Source of the DNA: Rhodococcoides fascians A44A
GTDB lineage: Bacteria > Actinomycetota > Actinomycetes > Mycobacteriales > Mycobacteriaceae
Assembly (NCBI RefSeq): GCF_000760735.1
Contig: NZ_JMEX01000008.1
Location: 1,300,394 to 1,364,393 of the forward strand
Reading direction: 5' to 3'
Length of the DNA: 64,000 bases
Shown here: positions 54,965 to 64,000 of the stretch, one piece after another
Position numbering within the stretch: the stretch's first letter is position 1
Layout of the letters: each line of letters begins with the position of its first letter
Notes under the pieces: generated by a model
What the model was told of the DNA's origin: nothing
Database searches by the model: none
What the model saw: the letters and a program-made list of their open reading frames with translations, nothing else
Translations under genes and position numbers: made by a program

Positions 54965-56421
54965 TGAGCTCCAATCCATCTGTGGGGGCGTCCTTTCCGA
55001 GCCCACCGGGCGGATTCGCGCCTGCTCCGGTCCAGTCCAATCGCCGCAACATCGAGTTGCTTCTGCTCGGTATCGCAGTGCTCATCACGACGCTGTCGCT
55101 CGTTCTGGTGGAAGCGAGCCAGGAACAGGCGATCACGTGGGATCTGGCGAAGTACGGTCTGGCGTACCTCGCGCTGGTCACAGTCGCTCATCTGGCCGTA
55201 CGTCGGTTCGCTCCGTACGCCGACCCGCTGCTGCTGCCGATCGTGGCGCTGCTCAACGGGCTCGGATTGGTGTTGATCCATCGACTGGATCTCGCGGACC
55301 AGCAGTCGGCTGCGTATCTGGGACAGGAGATTCCGTCTCCCGACGCCAACCAGCAAGTCCTGTGGACAACCCTGGCCATCGCCGGTTTCATCGCGCTCCT
55401 CGTTCTCCTCCGCGACTACCGCACCCTCGCTCGGTACAGCTACACCGTCGGATTGTGCGGTTTGGTGCTGCTCGCCATCCCAGCCGTCCTGCCATCGGCG
55501 TTCTCCGAGGTCAACGGTTCCAAGATCTGGATCCGGCTGCCGGGGTTCAGCATTCAGCCGGGCGAGTTCGCGAAGATCCTGCTGCTCATCTTCTTCGCGT
55601 CGCTGCTGGTCGCCAAGCGTGAACTGTTCACCACCGCCGGCAAGCACTTCCTCGGCATGGACTTCCCCCGCGCCCGCGACCTGGGGCCCATCCTTCTGGT
55701 GTGGATCGTCTCCGTCGGTGTTCTCGTGTTCGAGAAGGACCTCGGTTCGTCGCTGCTGATCTTCGGCACCGTGCTGGTCATGATCTACATCGCGACCGAA
55801 CGCGTCGGATGGCTCATCATCGGTTTCGGCCTGCTGCTCGTCGGGTTCCTGTTCGCGTACCAGGTGTTCGGCCACGTCAAGATCCGTACCGACACGTGGC
55901 TGCACCCGTTCGACGACTACAACGACACCGGCTACCAGATCGTCCAGTCGATGTTCAGTTTCGCCACCGGTGGTCTCGCAGGAACGGGCCTCGGCAGCGG
56001 ACGTCCGTCGCAGGTGCCGTTCGCGAAGACCGACTTCATCATCGCGGCCATCGGCGAGGAACTCGGCCTCATCGGACTCACCGCGGTGCTGGTCCTGTAC
56101 CTGGTCTTCATCATCCGTGGTCTGCGGACTGCGTTGGCGGTGCGTGACAGCTTCGGCAAACTCCTCGCCGCAGGCCTGTCCTTCACCGTCGCGATCCAGT
56201 TGTTTGTCGTCGTCGGCGGCGTCACCAAGCTCATCCCGCTCACCGGCCTCACCACGCCGTACCTGTCCTACGGAGGATCGTCGCTTCTCGCCAACTACCT
56301 GCTCGTCGCCCTGCTGATCAAGATCTCCGACGCCGCACGTGAACCCGCGACGCCGAAGAAGAAGCCGGCACCGGCCGCCCCCATCGCCGAGGCACCGACC
56401 GAGATGGTGAAGCGCTCATGA
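54964..56421 (+). CDS. rodA: SEDS glycosyltransferase RodA
   Basis: The 485-residue SEDS-family protein polymerises lipid II into glycan during elongation. It has about 10-12 helices, the family block GSKIWIRLPGFSIQPGEFAKILLLIFFASLL, and the C-terminal FIIAAIGEELGLIGLTAVLVLYL and TTPYLSYGGSSLLANYLLVALL. The ATG at 54964 overlaps the pstP TGA, and its end overlaps pbpA by 4 nt, which pairs the polymerase with its cognate transpeptidase. Confidence 0.96.
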   Translation: MSSNPSVGASFPSPPGGFAPAPVQSNRRNIELLLLGIAVLITTLSLVLVEASQEQAITWDLAKYGLAYLALVTVAHLAVRRFAPYADPLLLPIVALLNGLGLVLIHRLDLADQQSAAYLGQEIPSPDANQQVLWTTLAIAGFIALLVLLRDYRTLARYSYTVGLCGLVLLAIPAVLPSAFSEVNGSKIWIRLPGFSIQPGEFAKILLLIFFASLLVAKRELFTTAGKHFLGMDFPRARDLGPILLVWIVSVGVLVFEKDLGSSLLIFGTVLVMIYIATERVGWLIIGFGLLLVGFLFAYQVFGHVKIRTDTWLHPFDDYNDTGYQIVQSMFSFATGGLAGTGLGSGRPSQVPFAKTDFIIAAIGEELGLIGLTAVLVLYLVFIIRGLRTALAVRDSFGKLLAAGLSFTVAIQLFVVVGGVTKLIPLTGLTTPYLSYGGSSLLANYLLVALLIKISDAAREPATPKKKPAPAAPIAEAPTEMVKRS

Positions 56422-57905
56422 ACACTCCGCTCCGTCGCGTCTCCGTCGCCGTCATGGTGATGGTCGTCGCGCTGCTGCTCAACGCCACGTACCTGCAGGT
56501 CATCAAGGCCGACGACCTACGGTCCGATCCACGCAACTCCCGAGTCCTGCTCGACGAGTACTCCCGCCAGCGCGGTCAGATCTCGGCCGGCGGCCAGGTC
56601 CTCGCCGCGTCGATCGCCACCGACGATCGGTACAAGTACCTGCGTACCTACCCACCGAACCAGTTGGCGCCCAACAGCCCGATGGCCAACGCCCCGATCA
56701 CCGGGTTCTACTCGATGCTGTACTCGAGCACCGGCCTCGAGCGGACCGAGGATCAAGTACTGAACGGCTCCGACGACCGCCTGTTCGGTCGCCGCCTGTT
56801 CGACCTGATCTCCGGACGCGACCCACGCGGCGGCAACGTCGTCACGACAATCGATCCCGTCGTCCAGCAGGTCGCCTACGATCAGCTGTTCTCCCGCGGA
56901 TACACCGGATCGGTCGTGGCGATCGAACCGTCGACCGGCAACATCCTCGCGATGGCCAGCTCGCCGAGCTACGACCCGAACCTGCTGGCCAGCCACGACG
57001 GCGCGCAGACCACCGAGGCCTGGGACGCACTGAACGCCGACCCCGCGAAACCGCTTCTGAACCGCGCCATCTCGGCGACGTACCCGCCCGGGTCGACGTT
57101 CAAGGTGCTCGTCACCGCCGCGGCCCTCCAGAACGGTGCAACACCCGACGACCAGTTGACGGCGGCCCCGACCATCACGCTGCCCGGCACCGAGACCACC
57201 CTCGAGAACTACAACGGAAGCACCTGCGGCGGCGGCCCGACGGCGACGCTGCGTGAGGCCTTCGCGCGCTCGTGCAACACCGCCTTCGTCGAGCTCGGTA
57301 TCGCAACCGGCGCCGACGCACTGAAGGACACGGCGAGCGCATTCGGAATCGGCAGCGAGACGACGTCGCTGCCGCTGCCTGTCGCGGACAGCACCATCGG
57401 CCAGATCCCCGACGATGCCGCCCTGGGTCAGTCCAGCATCGGACAGCGCGATGTCGCACTGACGCCGTTGCAGGACGCGGTGATCGCGGCGACCGTCGCC
57501 AACTCCGGAGTACGGATGGACCCGCACCTGGTCAGCCAGCTGCAGTCCCCTGACCTGTCCAACCTGTCGACGACGGTCCCGCAGTCCGCAGGCGAGGCGA
57601 TCAGTCCCGAAACCGCGAAGACGCTCACCGACCTGATGATCGGGTCGGAGAACAACACCGGCGGCGAAGGCAAGATCCCGGGCGTGCAGATCGCGTCGAA
57701 GACCGGAACCGCCGAGCACGGCACCGATCCGCGGAACACACCGCCGCACGCCTGGTACATCGGGTTCGCGCCCGCCGACAATCCGAAGATCGCAATCGCA
57801 GTAATCGTCGAGGACGGCGGCGACCGCGCCCTCGCCGCAACCGGTGGGTCGGTCGCAGCTCCGGTCGGTCGCGCCGTCATCGCTGCCGGATTGCAGGGGA
57901 GGTGA
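56418..57905 (+). CDS. pbpA: Class B penicillin-binding protein PbpA
   Basis: The 495-residue transpeptidase has an N-terminal anchor helix (about 10-28), a short pedestal domain, and a penicillin-binding domain. Active-site motifs are STFK (Ser near residue 225, in YPPGSTFK), SCN (near 285) and KTG (near 428, SKTGTAEHG). It cross-links new peptidoglycan with RodA. In mycobacteria PbpA is phosphorylated by PknB. It lies 7 bp before pknA. Confidence 0.96.
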   Translation: MNTPLRRVSVAVMVMVVALLLNATYLQVIKADDLRSDPRNSRVLLDEYSRQRGQISAGGQVLAASIATDDRYKYLRTYPPNQLAPNSPMANAPITGFYSMLYSSTGLERTEDQVLNGSDDRLFGRRLFDLISGRDPRGGNVVTTIDPVVQQVAYDQLFSRGYTGSVVAIEPSTGNILAMASSPSYDPNLLASHDGAQTTEAWDALNADPAKPLLNRAISATYPPGSTFKVLVTAAALQNGATPDDQLTAAPTITLPGTETTLENYNGSTCGGGPTATLREAFARSCNTAFVELGIATGADALKDTASAFGIGSETTSLPLPVADSTIGQIPDDAALGQSSIGQRDVALTPLQDAVIAATVANSGVRMDPHLVSQLQSPDLSNLSTTVPQSAGEAISPETAKTLTDLMIGSENNTGGEGKIPGVQIASKTGTAEHGTDPRNTPPHAWYIGFAPADNPKIAIAVIVEDGGDRALAATGGSVAAPVGRAVIAAGLQGR

Positions 57906-57912
57906 CCATCTC

Positions 57913-59385
57913 GTGCCACTGAAGAACGGTGCAGTCATTGCACAGCGCTACCGCCTGCTACGACTGATCGCGACAGGCGGAATGGGCCAGGTGTGGGAGG
58001 CGATGGACAACCGCCTCGATCGCAAGGTCGCCGTCAAGGTGCTCAAGGCCGAGTTCTCCGAGGACCCGGAATTCCTGCAGCGCTTCCGTTTCGAAGCCCG
58101 GACCACCGCCCAGCTCAACCACCCCGGCATCGCGGGTGTCTACGACTACGGCGAGACCCGCGACGAAGCAGGCGAGTCCCTCGCGTACCTGGTGATGGAA
58201 CTCGTCAACGGCGAGCCCCTCAACGCCGTCCTCGGACGCATCGGCCGGCTCCCCCTCGGTCATGCCCTCGACATGCTCGAGCAGACCGGGCGTTCACTGC
58301 AGGTCGCCCACACCGCGGGAGTGGTACACCGCGACGTCAAGCCGGGAAACATCCTGATCACCCCGGCCGGCCAGGTGAAGATCACCGACTTCGGAATCGC
58401 GAAGGCCGTCGACGCCTCCCCGGTCACGAAGACCGGCATGGTGATGGGCACCGCGCAGTACATCGCGCCGGAACAGGCCCTGGGTGAGGAAGCCACCTCG
58501 GCATCCGACGTCTACTCGCTCGGAGTCGTCGGGTACGAGGCGTTGTCGGGGACACGCCCGTTCGTCGGCGACGGGGCTTTGACGGTCGCGATGAAGCACG
58601 TGCGCGAGACACCTGCCCCGCTGCCCGCCGACCTCCCTGCAGGCGTCCGAGAGCTCATCGAGATCACGATGGCGAAGGACCCGGCACAGCGCTACGCCAA
58701 CGGCGGTGAATTCGCCGACGCCGTGGCCGCTGTCCGCGCGGGCCGGAGGCCGCCCGCGCCCGGTACCAGCCGGGGACCCGGCACGGGTCGAGTGATGATG
58801 CCGGGCGTCGTACCGGCGCCGACGCCGACCAGCACGCAGATGATGCCGACGTCGCAGAACCGCTACACCGGCCCACCAACAGGTGCCGCTGCGCCTGCGG
58901 TACCCGAACAGACCGGCATGTCCTCGGCGCAGAAGGCCCTCGCCTGGGGCGGCGGAGGTCTGCTGCTCCTCGCGATCGTCATCGGAGGGTTCGTGCTGCT
59001 GAATCGGGAGGACGAAACTCCCGCGCCGTTCGTTCCGCCGACGACGTCTCAGCAGCCGGTCACGACCACGACGACCACCACGGAGCCGTCCACCACCACG
59101 ACCGAGCCGACGACGACCACCACGGAACCGACGACCACCACCACCACGACGACCACGACGGAACCGACGACGACCGAACCGACCACCACCTCGGAGACCA
59201 CGACGACGAGCCGCGGCGGGATCACCATCCCGTCGTTCACGTTGCCGTCCATCCCCGGAATCGGCGGCGGCCAGGAGGAAGAACCTCAGGCGTCGGGCAC
59301 CACGGACGGCGCCGCCGCAGCGGACGAATTCTCGGATCGACCCCCCACCGATCGACCCTTCTTTGATCGACTAGGACAGCCATGA
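57913..59385 (+). CDS. pknA: Ser/Thr protein kinase PknA
   Basis: The 490-residue kinase has an N-terminal catalytic domain (about 15-275): Gly loop [17 protein letters not shown] lysine, HRDVKPGN near residue 139, DFG near 159, and APEQ. One membrane helix (about 341-362) leads to an extracytoplasmic tail of about 120 residues, mostly Thr/Glu/Pro repeats ([13 protein letters not shown]). PknA controls cell shape and division in mycobacteria; the kinase tail here is far more Thr-rich than I expect. The GTG at 57913 follows GGAGGTG; an alternate start at 57844 reads through the pbpA 3' end. Confidence 0.95.
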   Translation: MPLKNGAVIAQRYRLLRLIATGGMGQVWEAMDNRLDRKVAVKVLKAEFSEDPEFLQRFRFEARTTAQLNHPGIAGVYDYGETRDEAGESLAYLVMELVNGEPLNAVLGRIGRLPLGHALDMLEQTGRSLQVAHTAGVVHRDVKPGNILITPAGQVKITDFGIAKAVDASPVTKTGMVMGTAQYIAPEQALGEEATSASDVYSLGVVGYEALSGTRPFVGDGALTVAMKHVRETPAPLPADLPAGVRELIEITMAKDPAQRYANGGEFADAVAAVRAGRRPPAPGTSRGPGTGRVMMPGVVPAPTPTSTQMMPTSQNRYTGPPTGAAAPAVPEQTGMSSAQKALAWGGGGLLLLAIVIGGFVLLNREDETPAPFVPPTTSQQPVTTTTTTTEPSTTTTEPTTTTTEPTTTTTTTTTTEPTTTEPTTTSETTTTSRGGITIPSFTLPSIPGIGGGQEEEPQASGTTDGAAAADEFSDRPPTDRPFFDRLGQP

Positions 59386-61316
59386 CGACTCCCCGCAACC
59401 TCTCGTCCCGCTACGAGCTGGGCGAGATTCTCGGATTCGGTGGCATGTCCGAGGTTCATCTCGCGCGCGACAACCGCCTCGACCGCGACGTCGCCATCAA
59501 GGTCCTGCGTGCCGACCTCGCCCGCGACCCCACGTTCTACCTGCGTTTCCGTCGCGAAGCCCAGAACGCGGCCGCACTCAACCATCCCGCGATCGTCGCG
59601 GTCTACGACACCGGTGAAGCCGAGACGGAAGCAGGACCGCTTCCGTTCATCGTCATGGAGTACGTCGACGGCAGCACACTGCGGGACATCGTGCGCGCCG
59701 AAGGTCCGATGCCCGCCAGGCGCGCGATGGAAGTCATCGCCGACGTCTGCGCTGCGCTGGATTTCTCGCACCGCAACGGAATCGTGCACCGCGACGTCAA
59801 ACCGGCGAACGTGATGATCAACAACGCCGGCGCCGTCAAGGTCATGGACTTCGGCATCGCCCGCGCCATCGCCGACAGCTCGAGCCCGATGACGCAGACC
59901 GCCGCCGTCATCGGAACCGCGCAGTACCTGTCGCCGGAACAGGCCAGGGGCGAGCAGGTCGACGCACGGTCGGACGTGTACTCGCTGGGCTGCGTCCTGT
60001 TCGAGATCCTCACCGGAGAACCGCCGTTCAAGGGTGACTCGCCCGTCGCCGTCGCCTACCAGCACGTCCGTGAGGATCCCGAGCTACCGTCACGCGTCAA
60101 CCCCGACGTTCCGCGCGAACTCGACTCGATCATCCTCAAGGCGATGGCCAAGAACCCCGCCAACCGCTACCAGTCCGCCGCGGAGATGCGTACCGATCTG
60201 GTCCGCGTCCTCGGTGGGCAACGCCCCAGCGCACCGACCGTCATGAACGACGAGGATCGCACCACGATCCTCGGCGCCATGGACGCACGTGCACCGCAAC
60301 CACGAGCGAAGGCGACCGCCGACTCCGCCGACAGCACGAGCACCGGGCGCCACGCGGACTCCGATGACTCCGAGCCGCGGCACCGCGGCGTCAGGATTGC
60401 CCTCCTGTCCGTCGCGGCACTGGTGATCGTGGGAATCGTGGGTGCGTTCCTGTGGTCTCTGGGCCCCGGCTCCTCACCGGACCGCGTCGCGATCCCCGAC
60501 GTGTCCAACCTGTCCGCGTCCGACGCCGAAGCACGCCTCCAGGAGGCCGACCTGCGGGTCGCGATCCAGGAGAAGCCCGACGCCACCGTCGCATCCGGCG
60601 ACGTCATCACCACCAGACCGGGCGCAGGCGCCGAAGTGGACTCCAAGAGCACCGTCAACCTCGAGGTGTCGACCGGACCCGAGCAGGTTCAGGTGCCGCA
60701 GTTGACCGGCAAGACCGAACAGCAGGCCGCACAGGCCCTGTCCGCGCTGGGCCTCGAACTCGACGGCACCCGCGCGCGTGCACCGTCGACGCCGGAGAAC
60801 CTCGACAAGGTCGTCGAGCAGAATCCGTCGTCGGGGGTCGGCATCACCGTCGGATCGTCCGTGAAGATCACCCTCGGCTCCGGTCCTGCGCAGATCCGCG
60901 TTCCGGACGTCGTCGGCCAGCAGGTCGCCGTGGCGCAGCCGAACGTCGAAGGCGCCGGATTCAGAGTTCAAGTCGAGAACATCGACTCGAGCCAACCCGT
61001 GGGAGAGGTCGTCTCGACCAGCCCGGCAGGTGGGTCCAACGCAGTCGAAGGTGACACCGTCACCCTGCGAGTGTCCAACGGCGACAAGATCCCGATGCCG
61101 GACCTGCTCGGTCTGACGGTGTCCCAGGCACTGTCCGCCCTCGAGTCCGCAGGCTGGACGGGCACGACGTCTAACATCAGCACCACGACCGAGGTCCAGC
61201 TCGACCCGACCGTCGTGAACCGCATCGTCAATCAGGCCGAACCAGCCGGGTCGGAAATCACCAAGACCCAGACCGTCAACGTCACGGTCGGCGCCCTGGG
61301 AATTCCGGGGCGCTGA
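59382..61316 (+). CDS. pknB: PASTA Ser/Thr protein kinase PknB
   Basis: The 644-residue kinase has a catalytic domain (about 10-275: [21 protein letters not shown] near 136, DFGIARA), a juxtamembrane linker, a membrane helix (about 336-358) and four extracytoplasmic PASTA repeats (about 365-640) that sense muropeptides and lipid II. It is the essential regulator of cell-wall growth in mycobacteria. Its ATG overlaps the pknA stop by 4 nt. It is the last gene of the cluster, and a hairpin follows 4 nt later. Confidence 0.97.
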   Translation: MTTPRNLSSRYELGEILGFGGMSEVHLARDNRLDRDVAIKVLRADLARDPTFYLRFRREAQNAAALNHPAIVAVYDTGEAETEAGPLPFIVMEYVDGSTLRDIVRAEGPMPARRAMEVIADVCAALDFSHRNGIVHRDVKPANVMINNAGAVKVMDFGIARAIADSSSPMTQTAAVIGTAQYLSPEQARGEQVDARSDVYSLGCVLFEILTGEPPFKGDSPVAVAYQHVREDPELPSRVNPDVPRELDSIILKAMAKNPANRYQSAAEMRTDLVRVLGGQRPSAPTVMNDEDRTTILGAMDARAPQPRAKATADSADSTSTGRHADSDDSEPRHRGVRIALLSVAALVIVGIVGAFLWSLGPGSSPDRVAIPDVSNLSASDAEARLQEADLRVAIQEKPDATVASGDVITTRPGAGAEVDSKSTVNLEVSTGPEQVQVPQLTGKTEQQAAQALSALGLELDGTRARAPSTPENLDKVVEQNPSSGVGITVGSSVKITLGSGPAQIRVPDVVGQQVAVAQPNVEGAGFRVQVENIDSSQPVGEVVSTSPAGGSNAVEGDTVTLRVSNGDKIPMPDLLGLTVSQALSALESAGWTGTTSNISTTTEVQLDPTVVNRIVNQAEPAGSEITKTQTVNVTVGALGIPGR

Positions 61317-61319
61317 CGT

Positions 61320-61346
61320 CCGCTCCCGTTCACACACGGCGAGCGG
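61320..61346 (+). terminator. Hairpin terminator after pknB
   Basis: CCGCTC-CCGT-TCACAC-ACGG-C-GAGCGG starts 4 nt after the pknB stop and is followed by a short A-run. It is well placed to end the cluster transcript. Confidence 0.55.
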
Positions 61347-61510
61347 GCAAAAACCTCCACTATCGGGGCGAAAGGTGCACGTTCTGCCGATTTCGGCCGA
61401 ACAGTGGAGCAAAATGCCCGCCGCGGTGCGTGCACGTACGGATTCGAGCGGCGGGATGTGCAGGTTGGTTCGACGGGCGCCCGATGGCCGTCACATCGGC
61501 ACGTTCGCTG

Positions 61511-62152
61511 CTACCGAAACGCCAGCGCTACCTCGGCCTCGAGCCGATCCACCAACGCGTCGTCGGCTTCCGCCCCGCACACCTTCAACCAGTTCGCCAA
61601 CATTCGGTGCCCGCCCTCGGTCATGATCGACTCCGGGTGGAACTGGACACCGTGGATCGGAAAGTCCTTGTGCCGCATGGCCATCACGAGACCCGAGTCG
61701 GTTCGGCCCGTCACCTCGAGCTCGTCGGGAATGGTGTCGGCAAGCACCGTCAGCGAGTGGTACCGAGTAGCGGTGAACGGTTGCGGCAGCCCTTCGAGGA
61801 CTCCGATGCCATCGTGATTCACCGAGCTGGTCTTGCCGTGCAGTAGTTCCGGCGCGCGGTCGACCGTCGCACCGAACGCGGCCCCGATCGCCTGGTGCCC
61901 GAGGCACACCCCCAACAGAGGGGTCCTTTCCTTCGCGGCGGCGGTGACGAGATCCATCGTCGCTCCCGCACGCTGAGGAGTGCCTGGTCCCGGGCTGAGC
62001 AGAATGCCGTCGAAGTCGCGGGCCACGGCATCGCGGTCGTCCAAGCGCGGATCGTCGTTGCGCCACACCGTTGCGTCGACTCCGAGCTGGCCCAGGTACT
62101 GGACGAGGTTGAAGACGAAGCTGTCGTAGTTGTCGACGACGAGGATGCGCAT
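61511..62152 (-). CDS. trpG: Anthranilate/aminodeoxychorismate synthase glutaminase subunit
   Basis: The 213-residue class I glutamine amidotransferase has ILVVDNYDSFVFNLVQYL at the N-terminus, GILLSPGPGTP (oxyanion), nucleophile Cys in GVCLGHQAIG, and the His-Glu pair in HGVQFHPESI. It supplies ammonia to a chorismate-using partner (TrpE or PabB) that is not in this window. The position opposite pknB is as in mycobacteria, where the gene is called trpG although it may also serve folate synthesis. Confidence 0.93.
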   Translation of the reverse strand: MRILVVDNYDSFVFNLVQYLGQLGVDATVWRNDDPRLDDRDAVARDFDGILLSPGPGTPQRAGATMDLVTAAAKERTPLLGVCLGHQAIGAAFGATVDRAPELLHGKTSSVNHDGIGVLEGLPQPFTATRYHSLTVLADTIPDELEVTGRTDSGLVMAMRHKDFPIHGVQFHPESIMTEGGHRMLANWLKVCGAEADDALVDRLEAEVALAFR

Positions 62153-62181
62153 GCGCCCCAGAATAGGTCACGGCCTGTCGG

Positions 62182-62937
62182 TCATCCTGGCTGGGCGAAC
62201 TGCAGCCGGAGAGACCCCTGGTATGCGGGCACCGTCAGATCGTCGGAGGCTCCGACGGTGAGACCCAGGCCGTATCGGACCGAGTACTGCCGAAAGAGTT
62301 GCACACCCGGCTCGGCGTCGAGAGCGGCGTTCAGTGCGGCCGCGTCGCCCAGCGCGGTGACGATGTACGGCGGGCTGTACGTCCGCCCGCCCAGCAGCAA
62401 CGTGTTTCCGATGCACCGGGGTGCGACATTGCCGGCGACCCGCTGGTCCTGCATCGCGATCGCGGTAGCGCCGCCGGACCACAACGCGTTGAGAACGCTC
62501 TGCACATCCTGTTGATGGACCACGAGATCGTCCGGGGATGCGTCCGAGGCGTACCGCCCGTCGCTTCCCCTCGGTGCATCGGTCAGTGTCACCACGACTC
62601 CCGGGCCCGACTCCGCCTCGAGCCCGGCAGGCGCCAACAGTGGGCCGACGCCGGCGAGCGCGTCGGCGACGTCGGAGTCTCCGGCACCGGCTTCCCGCTG
62701 GAGTTGCTCGACCTGCGCCGCCAGCTCGTCCCGCGTGTTCTCGGCCTGGTCCGCATCATCCTGAGCTGATCTGACCAGCGTCGACAGGCGTGTGGTGTCG
62801 GTCCGACGGATCTCGTCACCGCTGGAGAACTGCCGCGTGGTGGACAACAGCACACCGACGAGAAGGCACACGACGACCACCATCACCTGCCACGCGCGCG
62901 ACGCGAGCACGCCCGAGCGGTCGTTGTCCGAAGCCAT
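62182..62937 (-). CDS. DUF881-domain membrane protein
   Basis: The 251-residue protein has an N-terminal membrane helix (VMVVVVCLLVGVLLS, about residues 18-32), a coiled coil (SAQDDADQAENTRDELAAQVEQLQREAG), and the DUF881 domain (VTLTDAPRG, VLNALWSGGATAIAMQDQRVAGNVAPRCIGNTLLLGGRTYSPPYIVTALGD). It corresponds in place and type to mycobacterial Rv0012. The role is unknown but it is linked to division and growth genes by conserved synteny. It lies 29 bp before trpG on the same strand. Confidence 0.88.
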   Translation of the reverse strand: MASDNDRSGVLASRAWQVMVVVVCLLVGVLLSTTRQFSSGDEIRRTDTTRLSTLVRSAQDDADQAENTRDELAAQVEQLQREAGAGDSDVADALAGVGPLLAPAGLEAESGPGVVVTLTDAPRGSDGRYASDASPDDLVVHQQDVQSVLNALWSGGATAIAMQDQRVAGNVAPRCIGNTLLLGGRTYSPPYIVTALGDAAALNAALDAEPGVQLFRQYSVRYGLGLTVGASDDLTVPAYQGSLRLQFAQPG

Positions 62938-63103
62938 GAAATCCTCCGGTGCTCTCCCCAGCGTTTCCGCTGAGCTAGCGTGTACAGGACATGTGCACGC
63001 AGTTGGGCCTTCAGGCTGCCGTGATCATGTGACAGCACCGAACGCTACCTGCTCGGGGGATCTCCGCGGGCCGCAAGGTCACGCAGTGGCGACTCGGCCG
63101 TGT

Positions 63104-63158
63104 TCATCCACAGGCCGGTCCGCGATTGTCCACAGCTGTTCACAGTCCGGTATCCACA
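63104..63158. promoter_or_regulatory. DnaA-box-like cluster upstream of crgA
   Basis: Three 8-of-9 matches to TTATCCACA lie in the gap: 63104 (TCATCCACA), 63126 (TTGTCCACA) and 63150 (GTATCCACA), all in the same orientation. A weaker TGTTCACA is at 63137. The rest of the 62938-63212 gap shows nothing clear except a ribosome site for crgA. Confidence 0.5.
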
Positions 63159-63212
63159 GGCACCGCTTCCGTGCACACCCAGACGAAGACCGCGACGACG
63201 AAAGGGCGAGGA

Positions 63213-63476
63213 ATGCCGAAATCGAAGGTACGCAAGAAGAAGGACTATGTGATCGCTCCCGGGACGCGTACGCCCGGTTCGGTGGCGTCGGGCCCGTCCA
63301 GCCCGTTCTACGTTGCCGTGATGCTCGGATTCATGCTGGTCGGGCTCCTGTGGCTGCTTGTCTACTACTTGGCCGCCGAGGACATCTCGTGGATGAACAG
63401 CCTCGGAGCATGGAACTTCCTGATCGGCTTCGGGTTCATGGTGGTCGGTCTCGTCATGACGATGAAGTGGCGATGA
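63213..63476 (+). CDS. crgA: Cell division protein CrgA
   Basis: The 87-residue protein matches CrgA: a basic N-terminus (PKSKVRKKKDYV) and two membrane helices (SPFYVAVMLGFMLVGLLWLLVYYLA and LGAWNFLIGFGFMVVGLVM) ending MKWR. It recruits or stabilises FtsQ, FtsI and the wall machinery at the septum. The ATG at 63213 follows AAAGGGCGAGGA; an in-frame codon at 63126 would add 29 unlikely residues. DnaA-like boxes flank both sides. Confidence 0.95.
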   Translation: MPKSKVRKKKDYVIAPGTRTPGSVASGPSSPFYVAVMLGFMLVGLLWLLVYYLAAEDISWMNSLGAWNFLIGFGFMVVGLVMTMKWR

Positions 63477-63533
63477 CGGCGTCGCCCTACCGTCGTCCGG
63501 CCGATCTACTTACACACATGTTATTCATCCCCA

Positions 63534-64000
63534 ATGTGGATAAAGCCTGTGGATGAATCGGGCGGCCATCCACAGAATGTGGACAACTTGTCGTGGGCGA
63601 CGCCCCTGCCTGCGGTGATCGCACTGACCGTCGGCGGGTTTGCCCTGCTCGTGGCCGCATTTCTCACCGACAACGATCCAGCGGGCCGCGTGCTGATCTC
63701 GATCGGCGCCCTGGGCCTGTGGATAATCGCCGGTCTCGCTGCGTATCAGCGACCGCGCCTGTGGATAGATTCGGCGGGACGGCTGTCCGTGAAGCGGTTG
63801 TCCGGCATTCACACGTACACGCGCGACGAGATCTCCCGCATCACGCTGGTGCCGTACCCCCGGCTGGGACGTCGTGTTCCGATGCTCGAGCTGAACGTCC
63901 GCCACCCGGGCGAGGACGACGATCGACTCGTGATCTTCGGCCGGTGGGATCTGGGGACGAGCCCCCAGAACGTGTACGACGCCCTCGAGCAACGCGGATT
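63534..64000 (+). CDS. PH-domain membrane protein (DUF2581/bPH type), 3' partial
   Basis: The frame is open to the right edge, giving at least 155 residues. Two membrane helices come first (WATPLPAVIALTVGGFALLVAAFL and VLISIGALGLWIIAGLAAY). A bacterial PH domain follows (PRLWIDSAGRLSVKRLSGIHTYTRDEISRITLVPYPRLGRRVPMLELNVRH). It corresponds to mycobacterial Rv0010c by order and type. The start may be ATG 63534 (MWIKPVDES), GTG 63549 or GTG 63579; the region encodes several DnaA-box-like sequences, which blurs start choice. Confidence 0.8.
   Translation, partial: MWIKPVDESGGHPQNVDNLSWATPLPAVIALTVGGFALLVAAFLTDNDPAGRVLISIGALGLWIIAGLAAYQRPRLWIDSAGRLSVKRLSGIHTYTRDEISRITLVPYPRLGRRVPMLELNVRHPGEDDDRLVIFGRWDLGTSPQNVYDALEQRG
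63535..63768. promoter_or_regulatory. DnaA-box-like cluster downstream of crgA
   Basis: Two perfect TGTGGATAA sequences (63535-63543 and 63718-63726) and three 8-of-9 forms (63548 TGTGGATGA, 63578 TGTGGACAA, 63760 TGTGGATAG) lie in the start region and early coding part of the PH-domain gene. All are in the orientation opposite to the boxes upstream of crgA. Confidence 0.5.

Overview
The window is high-GC DNA from a mycolic-acid actinomycete (order Mycobacteriales), most likely Rhodococcus or a close relative. The clearest marker is the right end. The run fhaA-fhaB-pstP-rodA-pbpA-pknA-pknB, with trpG, a DUF881 gene, crgA and a PH-domain gene beyond it, matches the order found a few genes from dnaA/oriC in Mycobacterium and its relatives. 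The genus is inferred from general gene content and is not proven.

Layout. 1-7.4 kb: the C-terminal part of a DUF222/HNH protein, an unrecognised 385-residue protein, a reductase/TetR pair, and the divergent lysine-catabolic pair pcd/lat, followed by a methyltransferase. 7.5-12 kb: a coupled transporter, an S1P-lyase-like PLP enzyme and a secreted lipase. 12-15.1 kb: a cobalamin-type ABC importer behind a B12 riboswitch. 15.2-17.5 kb: an MFS exporter and its divergent LacI regulator. 17.6-23.4 kb: a PAS-GGDEF-EAL protein, an F420-type PPOX protein, a GNAT, a solitary AbiEi-like protein and a fatty-acid desaturase, separated by long hairpin repeats. 23.5-35.9 kb: lysX, a hydrolase, a FabH-like synthase and several exporters with their regulators. 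35.9-43.5 kb: an APC permease, two DUF1989 proteins, a carboxyltransferase-only urea/guanidine carboxylase and allophanate hydrolase, with a divergent TetR gene. 43.5-50.7 kb: a secreted cutinase-family protein and gltBD. 51-64 kb: tRNA-Leu(CAG) and the cell-wall/Ser-Thr kinase cluster.

How the genes work together. Lat and Pcd convert L-lysine to 2-aminoadipate, and the divergent promoter region carries a palindromic Lrp-type site. The 36-43 kb operon looks like guanidine (or urea-derivative) nitrogen assimilation: uptake, carboxylation, deimination to allophanate, then hydrolysis to ammonia. GltBD, which assimilates ammonia into glutamate, follows shortly after. The right-end cluster couples peptidoglycan synthesis (RodA, PbpA, CrgA) to PASTA-kinase signalling (PknA/PknB, PstP, FhaA/FhaB).

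The most interesting signals are: (i) the urea/guanidine carboxylase has neither a biotin carboxylase nor a biotin-carrier domain, and no such gene lies beside it; (ii) DnaA-box-like 9-mers cluster on both sides of crgA, and a second perfect pair lies exactly 20 bp apart upstream of the AbiEi-like gene; (iii) 51-53 nt hairpins with exactly 25-bp arms act as probable terminators at several loci, one of them overlapping a coding end and one abutting an 11-bp tandem array.
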